A stretch of DNA of 64,000 bases from JAGNHN01 sp964590645 (lineage in GTDB: Bacteria; Bacteroidota; Bacteroidia; Bacteroidales; JAGNHN01): positions 1 through 64,000 of the forward strand of contig CAZPYJ010000013.1 of the NCBI GenBank assembly GCA_964590645.1, given 5' to 3'. The notes below the pieces were generated by a model. The model did no database searches. It saw only the letters and a program-made list of their open reading frames with translations, and was not told the origin of the DNA. Position 1 is the first letter of the stretch, and each line of letters starts with the position of its first letter. Below are positions 16,757 to 24,372 of the stretch, piece after piece. A program made the position numbers and the translations under genes.

Positions 16757-17904
16757 GAAGGCCACTGACCTTTTTGCTCTGGCTTGCCATTATGCTGAGC
16801 TGCCTGCCTGCCTACCTGGCGGCGCAAAAGATCGACGTGCGTGTGTTTTCCCAGACCAACACCAGCGAAGTTCACTTCACCGTGGTCAAGGGTTATTATC
16901 ACATTGAAGGTGGAGGCTTTCAGAAGACTTTATCCCGTTTTCAGGATATTAGCCTTCGAGCTGAAGGCGGGAAGGTGGCACTGTTCCGCAATAACCGCCA
17001 CTTGGCAAGCGAAGCGGGTTTCACAATCCGGGGCAGCCACGAAGAGAATATTTTTCGACTGAACATTCCGGGGCAGCGGGAAAGGGATTATGATGATCAT
17101 CTGATCGTTCAGGTGAAAGGAAACAGGCTGGTACTGGTAAATCGGGTAGACCTGGAAAAGTATGTCGCCGGTGTGGTGCTTTCTGAAGTAGGAAGAATTG
17201 AGGTGCCCGAGTATTATAAGGTCCAGGATATTATATCCAGAACCTATGCGCTGAATAACCTGAACCGCCATAAAGCAGAAGGCTTTCACCTTTGCGATGC
17301 CGAGCATTGCCAGGTGTATAAAAACCGATGTACTCTCCCTATCATCCGTGAGTCAGCCGCTTTAACCCGGGGTGATGTGATTGTGGACAGCAGTGGTGCA
17401 CTCATTACGGCGGCTTTTCACTCTAACTCAGGTGGGATGACCCTGAATTCTGAAGATGTATGGTCGCAATCCCTGCCTTACCTGAAGGCCGTGAACGACA
17501 GTTTCGGACTGGTGATGTCAAAAGCAGCCTGGCAGGATACCATCCCCTTGTCGAAATGGTTGGCTTATCTGGGCAATAAGTACCACCTTGCCTGGGAAGA
17601 GGAGATCATTGGCCAGCTCATTCGCTTCGAGCAGCAAGAGCGTAAAACCCATCTGCTCCCCGGTATCCCTCTGAAGGAAATCCGTGCCGATTGGCAATTC
17701 CGTTCCACCTGGTTTGAAATAGAGCCGCAAGGTGATTTTCTTGTTTTTCGCGGGAAAGGCTGGGGACACGGGGTTGGCTTGAGCCAGCAAGGCGCCATCC
17801 GTATGATTGAAAAGGGTTTTGATTATCAAGAGGTCATCAGGCATTATTACCAGGGAGTACGCATTGTCCCTCATTCAGCGCTTCATATTAAAGGATTACA
17901 CTGA
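16753..17904 (+). CDS. SpoIID/LytB domain protein, exported
   Basis: A 383-residue protein with a signal peptide (MRRPLTFLLWLAIML...YLAAQ). Residues about 110-375 are a SpoIID domain: VVLSEVGR (with the glutamate found at the catalytic site of SpoIID), ISRTYALNN, DAEHCQVY, FHSNSGGMT, and GKGWGHGVGLSQQGAI near the end. Bacillus SpoIID is a lytic transglycosylase acting on denuded peptidoglycan during sporulation; in non-sporulating Bacteroidota these proteins presumably act on peptidoglycan in the periplasm, though the precise role is unknown. The ATG overlaps the lpxB stop by four bases. Confidence 0.92.
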   Translation: MRRPLTFLLWLAIMLSCLPAYLAAQKIDVRVFSQTNTSEVHFTVVKGYYHIEGGGFQKTLSRFQDISLRAEGGKVALFRNNRHLASEAGFTIRGSHEENIFRLNIPGQRERDYDDHLIVQVKGNRLVLVNRVDLEKYVAGVVLSEVGRIEVPEYYKVQDIISRTYALNNLNRHKAEGFHLCDAEHCQVYKNRCTLPIIRESAALTRGDVIVDSSGALITAAFHSNSGGMTLNSEDVWSQSLPYLKAVNDSFGLVMSKAAWQDTIPLSKWLAYLGNKYHLAWEEEIIGQLIRFEQQERKTHLLPGIPLKEIRADWQFRSTWFEIEPQGDFLVFRGKGWGHGVGLSQQGAIRMIEKGFDYQEVIRHYYQGVRIVPHSALHIKGLH

Positions 17905-17956
17905 TTTTTTCCGTTTTGGCCTTCTGCATCGTCTGTTTAAGTAAAACAGAGATGCG

Positions 17957-20074
17957 ATGCATTATTCAGGGTTTACGATGTTCCGCCTTCTGCTGCCTTT
18001 TGCAGCCGGAATCGCTTGGTCAGTAGTATATTCTGTTTCCTTTTCAGGCGGAGCAATCCTGGCCTCCACTTTCCTGCTGTTGCAGCTTCCCGCTGCCTTT
18101 TTCTTCCGGTATTTTTTTGGTACTTCCACACGATGGGTTCCGGGCTTGATTATTTATCTCGGCTTTTTCCTGGCAGGGATATGGCAGGGAGCCCTGGCGA
18201 TGCAGATCGATATTTCTGCTCATTACAGCGATACAGAGGGCGAATTCGCCTTGATCAGCATCAGGGAGCCTGCAAAGCAAAGCAGGGGAAGGCTTTCTGC
18301 TACCGTCGCTGTAGACGCACTGATGCAAGAGGATACGGTGTGGCCTTGCCGGGGCAATCTCAGGCTCAGCTTGTATGGCGACAGCCTGCCGGTCTTGTTG
18401 CCCGGACAGCAATACCTGATCCCGGCTCGCTTTCGTGAGATCAGGGAAAGGAACAGCGCAGGAGGCTTCAACTACAGTAAATGGTTGGCCAGGCAGGGGG
18501 TACGTCATCAAGCCTACCTGCATACCGATGAAGTGTGCTTGTATAAAGATTCGCAAGCCTGGCATCCTCGCCGATGGGGACGCAAGCAACAGGAGAGGCT
18601 CCGCCATCATTTCTATGCGATGATGCAGGACAGCCTCAAAGCCGGCCTGGCTGCTGCGATGATCATAGGCGAAAAATCCGGACTGGATGAAGGTGTTTCA
18701 GCTGACTTCAGAAAGTCAGGTGTCGTTCACGTGCTTTGCGTTTCCGGGATGCATACAGCGACGGTCTATGGTGCAGCCTTGTTTCTGCTTCACCTCTTGT
18801 TGCGCCCACATCGCAGACGCAGGTGGATGGATTTGATTCCACTGGCGGGGGTGATCCTCTTTGCCCTACTCACCGGCCTGGCCCCTTCTGTCACCCGGGC
18901 AGCTGCAATGCTCAGCCTTTACACCCTGTCGCGTATGATCAACCGGAAAACAGAGGGCTTGAATATTCTGGCGGGAGCAGCCTTCCTAATGCTTATGATC
19001 CAGGCGGAATGGCTCTTCTCTGCCGGCTTCCAGCTTTCCTTTTTGGCTGTGGCGGCCATAATGACATTTACAAATCCATTGATGACCTTGCTGAGTTTCC
19101 GAAGTGGCAGAGGGAGGAAATGGCTGGGTGGGATGGCGGTGGTGAGCGTTGTAGCTCAGGCCGGAACATCCGGTGTCAGTCTCTTCCATTTCCACGCATT
19201 TCCATTATGGTTTCTGCCTTCCAATCTGCTGAGCCTTCCCCTGGCGACCCTCTCTATCTACACAGGGATACTCAGTCTGCTGCTGCAATTGATGGGCTTG
19301 GAATGTCGGGCGCTTGTCGGGCTCTTTATCCTTCTTCTGGAAGGGATGCAGCAGGTAACGGCCTTTTTTGCATCACTCCCGGGAGGCTATCCTGAGCACA
19401 TCCGCTTTACTTCCCTGGATCTTTGTTTCTTTTACCTGTTACTTCTCCTTCTGCTTAGCGCTGTAAGGCAAAGTGCTGCAGCATCGCTCACCTTTTGGAT
19501 TCCAATGGTTTTGATCTTTTGGAGCACAGCAGGAATGATCCAAAAGGCAAAGCAGGGCAAAGGCAGCGAACTCTGGCTGAGAATGGAGCAGGGCTATCCG
19601 GTGGTGCTGTCTCGGGAAGGAAGGAAGGCAGAGATGTATGCGCTTGATGGCTTTTCCGATGGAACCTTACCGAACGCAATGCGGGAGTGGGCGCGCTGGG
19701 CCGGAGTGCCGCAAAGAAACCTGAGAATGGTGGATACCGCCAAGCCGGGAGGAAAAGACAGAGAAGGGCGGCAGGCCTGTGTTACAGCGGAAGTGCTTAT
19801 TTTTTACTTATCAGAGCCCTGGCTGTATCGCCCCGCTTTTCCGGAGGAGCAAAAACGGATACTCATAACCGATAAGGCAGCTTTACAGCGTCTTCACCAG
19901 TGGTTGCCCGATTATCCGGTAGATGTGATGCTGTTTGATGCTTCGGTCAGCTATATTTCCAAAAACAACGCCGCCCTCCTGGTGGAAAGCGGCGTGGATT
20001 ATGCATTATTAAAATGGAATCCGCTTTACGATCTTAGAGCAAGCCTGGCCGGGCAGGGGCAGGTTTCCCGTTGA
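17957..20074 (+). CDS. ComEC/Rec2 family DNA-uptake channel protein
   Basis: 705 residues, mostly membrane helices. The N-terminal part has two or three helices and a DUF4131-type soluble region; the competence domain follows (FRKSGVVHVLCVSGMHTATVY, LTGLAPSVTRAAAML, FSAGFQLSFLAVAAI), which forms the channel for single-stranded DNA. The C-terminal part (about 560-700) is short and lacks the HxHxDH metallo-beta-lactamase motif of full-length ComEC. Convergent with rny, only 15 bases away. An alternative start is MFRLLLPFAAG seven codons on. Confidence 0.9.
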   Translation: MHYSGFTMFRLLLPFAAGIAWSVVYSVSFSGGAILASTFLLLQLPAAFFFRYFFGTSTRWVPGLIIYLGFFLAGIWQGALAMQIDISAHYSDTEGEFALISIREPAKQSRGRLSATVAVDALMQEDTVWPCRGNLRLSLYGDSLPVLLPGQQYLIPARFREIRERNSAGGFNYSKWLARQGVRHQAYLHTDEVCLYKDSQAWHPRRWGRKQQERLRHHFYAMMQDSLKAGLAAAMIIGEKSGLDEGVSADFRKSGVVHVLCVSGMHTATVYGAALFLLHLLLRPHRRRRWMDLIPLAGVILFALLTGLAPSVTRAAAMLSLYTLSRMINRKTEGLNILAGAAFLMLMIQAEWLFSAGFQLSFLAVAAIMTFTNPLMTLLSFRSGRGRKWLGGMAVVSVVAQAGTSGVSLFHFHAFPLWFLPSNLLSLPLATLSIYTGILSLLLQLMGLECRALVGLFILLLEGMQQVTAFFASLPGGYPEHIRFTSLDLCFFYLLLLLLLSAVRQSAAASLTFWIPMVLIFWSTAGMIQKAKQGKGSELWLRMEQGYPVVLSREGRKAEMYALDGFSDGTLPNAMREWARWAGVPQRNLRMVDTAKPGGKDREGRQACVTAEVLIFYLSEPWLYRPAFPEEQKRILITDKAALQRLHQWLPDYPVDVMLFDASVSYISKNNAALLVESGVDYALLKWNPLYDLRASLAGQGQVSR

Positions 20075-20089
20075 ACCGACTGCCTGCTG

Positions 20090-21634
20090 TTATTTAGCAA
20101 AAGCCACCGCCCTGGTTTCCCTGATCACCGTGATCTTGATCTGTCCAGGGTAGGTCATTTCATCCTGAATCTTTTTGGACAGATCCTGGGAGATCTGGTT
20201 GGCTTCCTGATCGGATACCTTGTCGGCACCGACGATCATCCTGAGTTCGCGGCCGGCCTGAATGGCATAGGTTTTTACGACTCCGGGATAGGACAGGGCA
20301 AGCTCTTCGAGATTGTTAAGGCGCTTGATATAGGCTTCCACCACTTCCCGGCGGGCGCCCGGACGAGCACCGGAGATCGCATCACAGACCTGTACAATGG
20401 GTGCAATCAGCGACTCCATCTCAATTTCATCGTGGTGTGCCCCAATGGCATTGACCACCTCCGGTTTTTCCTTGTATTTCTCTGCCAGCTTCATTCCCAG
20501 CAGGGCGTGAGGCAGGTCGGGTTCATTCTCGGGAACCTTTCCGATATCGTGCAGTAAGCCGGCTCTTTTGGCCAGTTTGGGATTGAGTCCGAGCTCCGCA
20601 GCCATTGTGGCACAAAGCATTGCTACTTCTTTGGAGTGCATCAGCAGGTTCTGTCCATAGGAAGAACGATACTTCATCCTGCCAATCATCCGCACCAGTT
20701 CGTGATGCATACCGTGAATTCCCAGGTCGATGCAAGTCCGTTTTCCGGTTTCCACGATTTCCTGCTCAATTTGTTTTTGGGTTTTGGCCACCACTTCTTC
20801 GATGCGTGCAGGATGAATCCGTCCATCGGTGACCAGCTTATGCAGCGAAAGACGGGCGATTTCGCGGCGTACCGGGTCAAAGCCGGAAAGGATAATGGCC
20901 TCAGGAGAGTCATCCACAATAATCTCGATCCCGGTCAAGGCTTCCAGGGCACGGATATTCCTTCCTTCTCGTCCGATGATGCGCCCCTTAATTTCATCGC
21001 TTTCCAGGTGGAATACTGAAACGGAATTCTCATTGGCGTGCTCCACGGCGGTACGTTGGATGGTTTCCAGGACGATCTTACGGGCCTTTTCGTGGGCCGT
21101 CATCTTGGCTTCCTCCACAATGTCTGCAATCAGGACACTGGCTTCCGACTTGGTCTCTTCCCGCAGGGCTTCGATGAGTTGTTCCTTGGCTTCATTGGCT
21201 GTAAGCCCGCTCAAGGCTTCCAACTGCTCAATATGCTGCCGGGAAGCTTTGTCGAGCTCTTCCTGCTTTTTGCTGACGATCTCAAGTTGTTGATTGAGAT
21301 TATTGCGGATGGCTTCTACTTCTTTTTGTTTGCGCTGGGTTTCTTCTATCCTTTTGGAAAGGGCCGACTCTCTTTGCTTGAAGCGGTTTTCGTTCAGCTG
21401 AAGCTGATTGTTGCGCTCATTGATGAGCTGTTCGTGTTCCGACTTCAGTTGCAGGAATTTTTCTTTAGCCTGAAGCAGTTTTTCCTTTCGGATCACTTCT
21501 GCCTTTTCCTCGGCTTCCCTGAGGATGCGTGCACTTTTGCCGAGTGCCGACTTTTTGATGAAGATGCTGGCCAGCAATACGCCTGCCCCAAGGCCTGCCA
21601 GCCCGGCAATAATCACCTGAATAATCGTATCCAT
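20090..21634 (-). CDS. rny: Ribonuclease Y
   Basis: A 514-residue membrane-anchored endoribonuclease that starts mRNA decay. It has one N-terminal helix (IIQVIIAGLAGLGAGVLLAS), a long coiled coil (about 30-195), a KH RNA-binding domain (about 205-265, IKGRIIGREGRNIRALE), and an HD domain (about 330-425, LLHDIGKVPE and IGAHHDE) with the metal-binding HD pair. Length and order are normal. It lies downstream of zapA and the probable 6S RNA on the same strand. Confidence 0.97.
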   Translation of the reverse strand: MDTIIQVIIAGLAGLGAGVLLASIFIKKSALGKSARILREAEEKAEVIRKEKLLQAKEKFLQLKSEHEQLINERNNQLQLNENRFKQRESALSKRIEETQRKQKEVEAIRNNLNQQLEIVSKKQEELDKASRQHIEQLEALSGLTANEAKEQLIEALREETKSEASVLIADIVEEAKMTAHEKARKIVLETIQRTAVEHANENSVSVFHLESDEIKGRIIGREGRNIRALEALTGIEIIVDDSPEAIILSGFDPVRREIARLSLHKLVTDGRIHPARIEEVVAKTQKQIEQEIVETGKRTCIDLGIHGMHHELVRMIGRMKYRSSYGQNLLMHSKEVAMLCATMAAELGLNPKLAKRAGLLHDIGKVPENEPDLPHALLGMKLAEKYKEKPEVVNAIGAHHDEIEMESLIAPIVQVCDAISGARPGARREVVEAYIKRLNNLEELALSYPGVVKTYAIQAGRELRMIVGADKVSDQEANQISQDLSKKIQDEMTYPGQIKITVIRETRAVAFAK

Positions 21635-21688
21635 AGTTTTTCTCCCATAATGTTAAAGAGAGGACAAAGCGGTGGTCGATGAGGGAAT

Positions 21689-21884
21689 AAAAAAAACCCG
21701 CATAATCTTCGGAGTTATAGTAAACCCCAAATTGACACGTATAGGGTCGCCAGTTTATTCAAACTTCCGCTGTTCCGTGAGGATACCCTGAGGTTGCGGC
21801 CTGTCTTAGGAAACTATGAGCAAAACCCTAATGGTTGTAATGTTGAGTTTACAAACATTGAGCGATTAATGCGGGTATATCTTC
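21689..21884 (-). ncRNA. ssrS: Probable 6S RNA
   Basis: A 279-base gap between zapA and rny has no open frame but a clear RNA plan. On the minus strand ACCCGCATTAATC near 21864-21876 pairs with GATTATGCGGGT at 21696-21707, a long closing stem with one bulge, followed at once by eight T (21689-21696), a terminator. Inside are smaller hairpins such as AGTTT-GAAT-AAACT, leaving large unpaired segments, compatible with the central bubble of 6S RNA. The length of about 190 is typical, and 6S RNA lies beside zapA in many bacteria. 6S RNA binds RNA polymerase holoenzyme. The sequence itself was not matched to a model, so identity rests on place, size and fold. Confidence 0.7.
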
Positions 21885-21913
21885 CGTCTTATGCAAAGAA
21901 CGAGAATGGTTAA

Positions 21914-22192
21914 TCAAAGGCCGGAAACCAATGTTTCAATCTTCTGTATTGCCGTCAGGATCTGTTCTTGCTGTGCCTCATTTTCAAGGGTATCAGCATC
22001 TTTTTGCACAGCAGCCTGTAAAGCCGCCATCGCCAGCAGATCCTGCTTATCCCTGAAATGATACACCCCTGATAGCTCTTTCATCGTGTGGTTGATCAGT
22101 TTGGCAGCTTTCCTGACCTTTTCTTCCTGGTCTTCCGTCACCTTTAACCGGTATGGCCGGTCTGCTATGATTACGGAAATGGAACGCTCCAT
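21914..22192 (-). CDS. zapA: Cell division protein ZapA
   Basis: A 92-residue protein of the ZapA family, which cross-links FtsZ filaments at the division ring. The N-terminal half shows the family beta-alpha pattern (SISVIIADRPYRLKVTEDQEE, with VRKAAKLINHTM), and the C-terminal half is a coiled coil. It follows the coiled-coil gene 22209-22502 by 16 bases and precedes the probable 6S RNA, the common Bacteroidota order. Confidence 0.92.
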   Translation of the reverse strand: MERSISVIIADRPYRLKVTEDQEEKVRKAAKLINHTMKELSGVYHFRDKQDLLAMAALQAAVQKDADTLENEAQQEQILTAIQKIETLVSGL

Positions 22193-22208
22193 TGTATTAT
22201 CCGTTTGA

Positions 22209-22502
22209 TTAACTATCCAATAATTTCAGACAGTAGTCTATTTCCCGCAATAAATCATCGACCTGTTTTTTCGCTTCCTCTTTGTCTTCACTTGAGTTCA
22301 ACGAATTTGCGGTCTGCAATATATGAATGGTTTTCACCTTTTCTTCCAACTCTGCCTGCAGTTGCTCGGCTCTTGCTGCCTTTTCCTTCAATTCCTCGCG
22401 CATCTTGTGTATCTCTTTCTTCAGCTCATCCCGCTCTTTCCTAAGCTGCGCTAAACTGTCAATGATTCCGGATAATCGGGAATGGATTTCAGCCATTATC
22501 AT
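22209..22502 (-). CDS. Small coiled-coil protein upstream of zapA
   Basis: 97 residues from the ATG at 22500-22502 (MIMAEIHSRLSG); nearly the whole chain is one heptad-rich coiled coil (about 15-70) with a short C-terminal helix. A longer frame from 22529 is unlikely, because an exact promoter box lies at 22527-22534. Position and shape suggest a ZapB-like or ZapA-partner role in division, but no sequence family is recognised. Confidence 0.8.
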   Translation of the reverse strand: MIMAEIHSRLSGIIDSLAQLRKERDELKKEIHKMREELKEKAARAEQLQAELEEKVKTIHILQTANSLNSSEDKEEAKKQVDDLLREIDYCLKLLDS

Positions 22503-22526
22503 ACTCTCTTCCCTGCAAGCTACGGA

Positions 22527-22557
22527 CAAAGATAGGGAGGCTTCCTCAACATTGCAA
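22527..22557 (-). promoter_or_regulatory. Promoter of the coiled-coil/zapA operon
   Basis: The minus strand has TTG at 22555-22557, then 20 bases, then TATCTTTG at 22527-22534, an excellent -33/-7 pair. It ends 24 bases before the ATG at 22502 and so decides that start. Confidence 0.75.
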
Positions 22558-22629
22558 GTTTTGTTTTTTTCAGAAATGAAGCGTCTTTTTCCGTTTTGGG
22601 GTGGGTAGATCGTCTGTTTTCCTAAAACG

Positions 22630-23901
22630 ATGATAATGAAAGAAGAACTGCTTGCTTATGTTTGGAAGCACAGGCTGTGCGGAAGGCATTTCCATACCGG
22701 GGATGGGGAGAGCCTGGAAGTGGTCCATCCCGGGGTCTCCAATGGCAATGCCGGGCCTGACTTTTTGAACGCCAGGCTGAGAATTGGGGGCACGCTTTGG
22801 GCAGGCAATGTGGAGATCCACTGGAAGGCGAGCGACTGGAAGCGGCATCAGCACTGTAGCGATCCCAAATACAACAATGTCATACTGCACGTTGTGATGG
22901 AAGAAGATGTGGAGATATTCACCCAGGCCGCCAGAAAGCTTTCCTGTCTTGCGCTTTCAGCTTATCTGAGCAAGGACTTCTTTGCACGTTATGAAGCGCT
23001 GATGCAGAGCAGCAACCAAATCCCCTGCTACCCACTCCTGCCCTTGCTTCATTGGCCTCCTTTACTTCCCTGGCTTGGCAGGCTGGCCCTGGAGCGCCTC
23101 GAGCGAAAAGCCCGGGAGATGCTGGCACGCATAGAAGGTCACCCGGCGCAATGGAATTCCCTGATCCTGGAATACCTGTTCAGGGCTTTCGGATTGCCGG
23201 TGAATACCGAGCCGTTTATGCGGCTCTTCAGAAAGTACCGGGAGCTCGATAACACCTCCCTGACGGACCCCGGTCTGACAGAAGCCTTGCTGCTCTACCT
23301 GAGTGGTTTGCTGGATGAGGCTCCGGAAGATGACTATGTGCGGCATTGTCGTTCCGAAGGCCGCCGGCTTGCCCGGGGTATCAGCCCCTTGCAGGCTTCT
23401 GACTGGTCTTTGCTTCGAATGCGACCTCATTCATTCCCATCGGTTCGAATCTCTATGCTGGCCCAATTGCTTGCCGGTCAGGTCAAACCGATTGAGGAAA
23501 GGCTAAAAGGCATTGATGCCTGCACCGCTCCGGGATTTTTTGATGTGCAGGCTTCATCCTACTGGGACGAGCACTTCCTTCCAGGAAGGCCATCAGGCCG
23601 CTCTTACCCAAAACAATTGGGTCTGCAATTCAAAACGGCCCTGGCTGCAAACTGGCTCGCTCCCGCACTGACAGCCATTGGGATATCTGAAGAAGACCAC
23701 CATTGGGTCAGGAGGGCCTTAGGCATTCTGGAAGCCCTGCCGCCGGAAGACAATCAGGTGACAAGACAATGGAAAGCCTTGAAGCTCGAAAAGATGAGCG
23801 GAACCGAATCGCAGGGCCTGATTGAGCTCTACCAGTCCTATTGCAGCCATAAAAGATGCCTCGATTGCCGCATAGGCTATCTGATTCTGAAGCAACAGTG
23901 A
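22630..23901 (+). CDS. DUF2851 family protein
   Basis: 423 residues, cytoplasmic by appearance. The N-terminus (HPGVSNGNAGPDFLNARLRIGGTLWAGNVEIHWKASDW) is the typical DUF2851 start, a family widespread in Bacteroidota with no proven function; the GPDF and E-I-H pattern resembles the acidic core of restriction-like nuclease folds, but that is only a thought. The C-terminus has CSHKRCLDCRIG. The first ATG at 22630 is used; MKEELL two codons on is equally possible. The stop TGA at 23899-23901 is formed by the first unit junction of a heptamer repeat array. Confidence 0.85.
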   Translation: MIMKEELLAYVWKHRLCGRHFHTGDGESLEVVHPGVSNGNAGPDFLNARLRIGGTLWAGNVEIHWKASDWKRHQHCSDPKYNNVILHVVMEEDVEIFTQAARKLSCLALSAYLSKDFFARYEALMQSSNQIPCYPLLPLLHWPPLLPWLGRLALERLERKAREMLARIEGHPAQWNSLILEYLFRAFGLPVNTEPFMRLFRKYRELDNTSLTDPGLTEALLLYLSGLLDEAPEDDYVRHCRSEGRRLARGISPLQASDWSLLRMRPHSFPSVRISMLAQLLAGQVKPIEERLKGIDACTAPGFFDVQASSYWDEHFLPGRPSGRSYPKQLGLQFKTALAANWLAPALTAIGISEEDHHWVRRALGILEALPPEDNQVTRQWKALKLEKMSGTESQGLIELYQSYCSHKRCLDCRIGYLILKQQ

Positions 23902-23969
23902 TCAGTGATCAGTGTTCAGTGTTCAGTGTTCAGTGTTCAGTGTTCAGTGTTCAGTGTTCAGTGAGCAGT
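23896..23969. repeat. Heptamer tandem array (GATCAGT/GTTCAGT) at the stop of the DUF2851 gene
   Basis: After CAGT come two GATCAGT units, seven GTTCAGT units and one GAGCAGT, all in perfect 7-base register. It is the reverse complement of the array at 5737-5787 and, as there, provides the stop codon of the preceding gene. Confidence 0.9.
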
Positions 23970-23990
23970 GTGAGCTTGCCTAAATAGAGT

Positions 23991-24360
23991 TGACCTTTTG
24001 GCCTTCTGACCTGCGCCGATCTGCGAAATCTGCGGGAGATATTTTTTCACAAGGACCAAGGACCAAGGACCAACGATCACGGGCCAAAGATCAATGGTTG
24101 AATGGTTCAATACGTTTCCCCATCCCATCATCAGAGTCGTCACTCCTCTTCCATCTCCTTATGACTTATGAGTTCTGACTTATTACTTAAAAGGGCCGCC
24201 CCTTCGGGGCTTGTGAATCCGATCGGTCTGGGATGCTAAGCAAGGGCGACCCCTTCAGGGTCTGATTAATTCGTGCTCGCGCTCGTGCTCGTGCTTATCT
24301 TCCTCCTCCTTATTACTTATGCGTTCTGACTTATTACTTATGACTTAATCGGCCTGCCTC
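23991..24360. repeat. Second copy of the composite intergenic repeat
   Basis: In order: a CTGACC-type remnant (23991-24012), three AAGGACC heptamers (24051-24071), the TTCTGACTTATTACTTAAA module with hairpin GCCCCTTCGGGGC (24159-24212), a related CCCCTTCAGGG hairpin (24245-24266), a GTGCTC hexamer array (24273-24297), and two more TTATTACTTATG modules (24310-24352). This is the order of the 5301-5787 locus read on the other strand. No gene is seen in 23902-24372. Confidence 0.75.
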
Positions 24361-24372
24361 AATGCGTGTGCG

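Noticed and set aside
23440..23465. GGTTCGAATC word resembling a tRNA T-loop
   Set aside because: It lies within the DUF2851 coding sequence and no acceptor stem or anticodon arm surrounds it; no tRNA found anywhere in the window.
23958..24178. Short frames in the second repeat spacer on both strands
   Set aside because: Low-complexity translations of tandem repeats.
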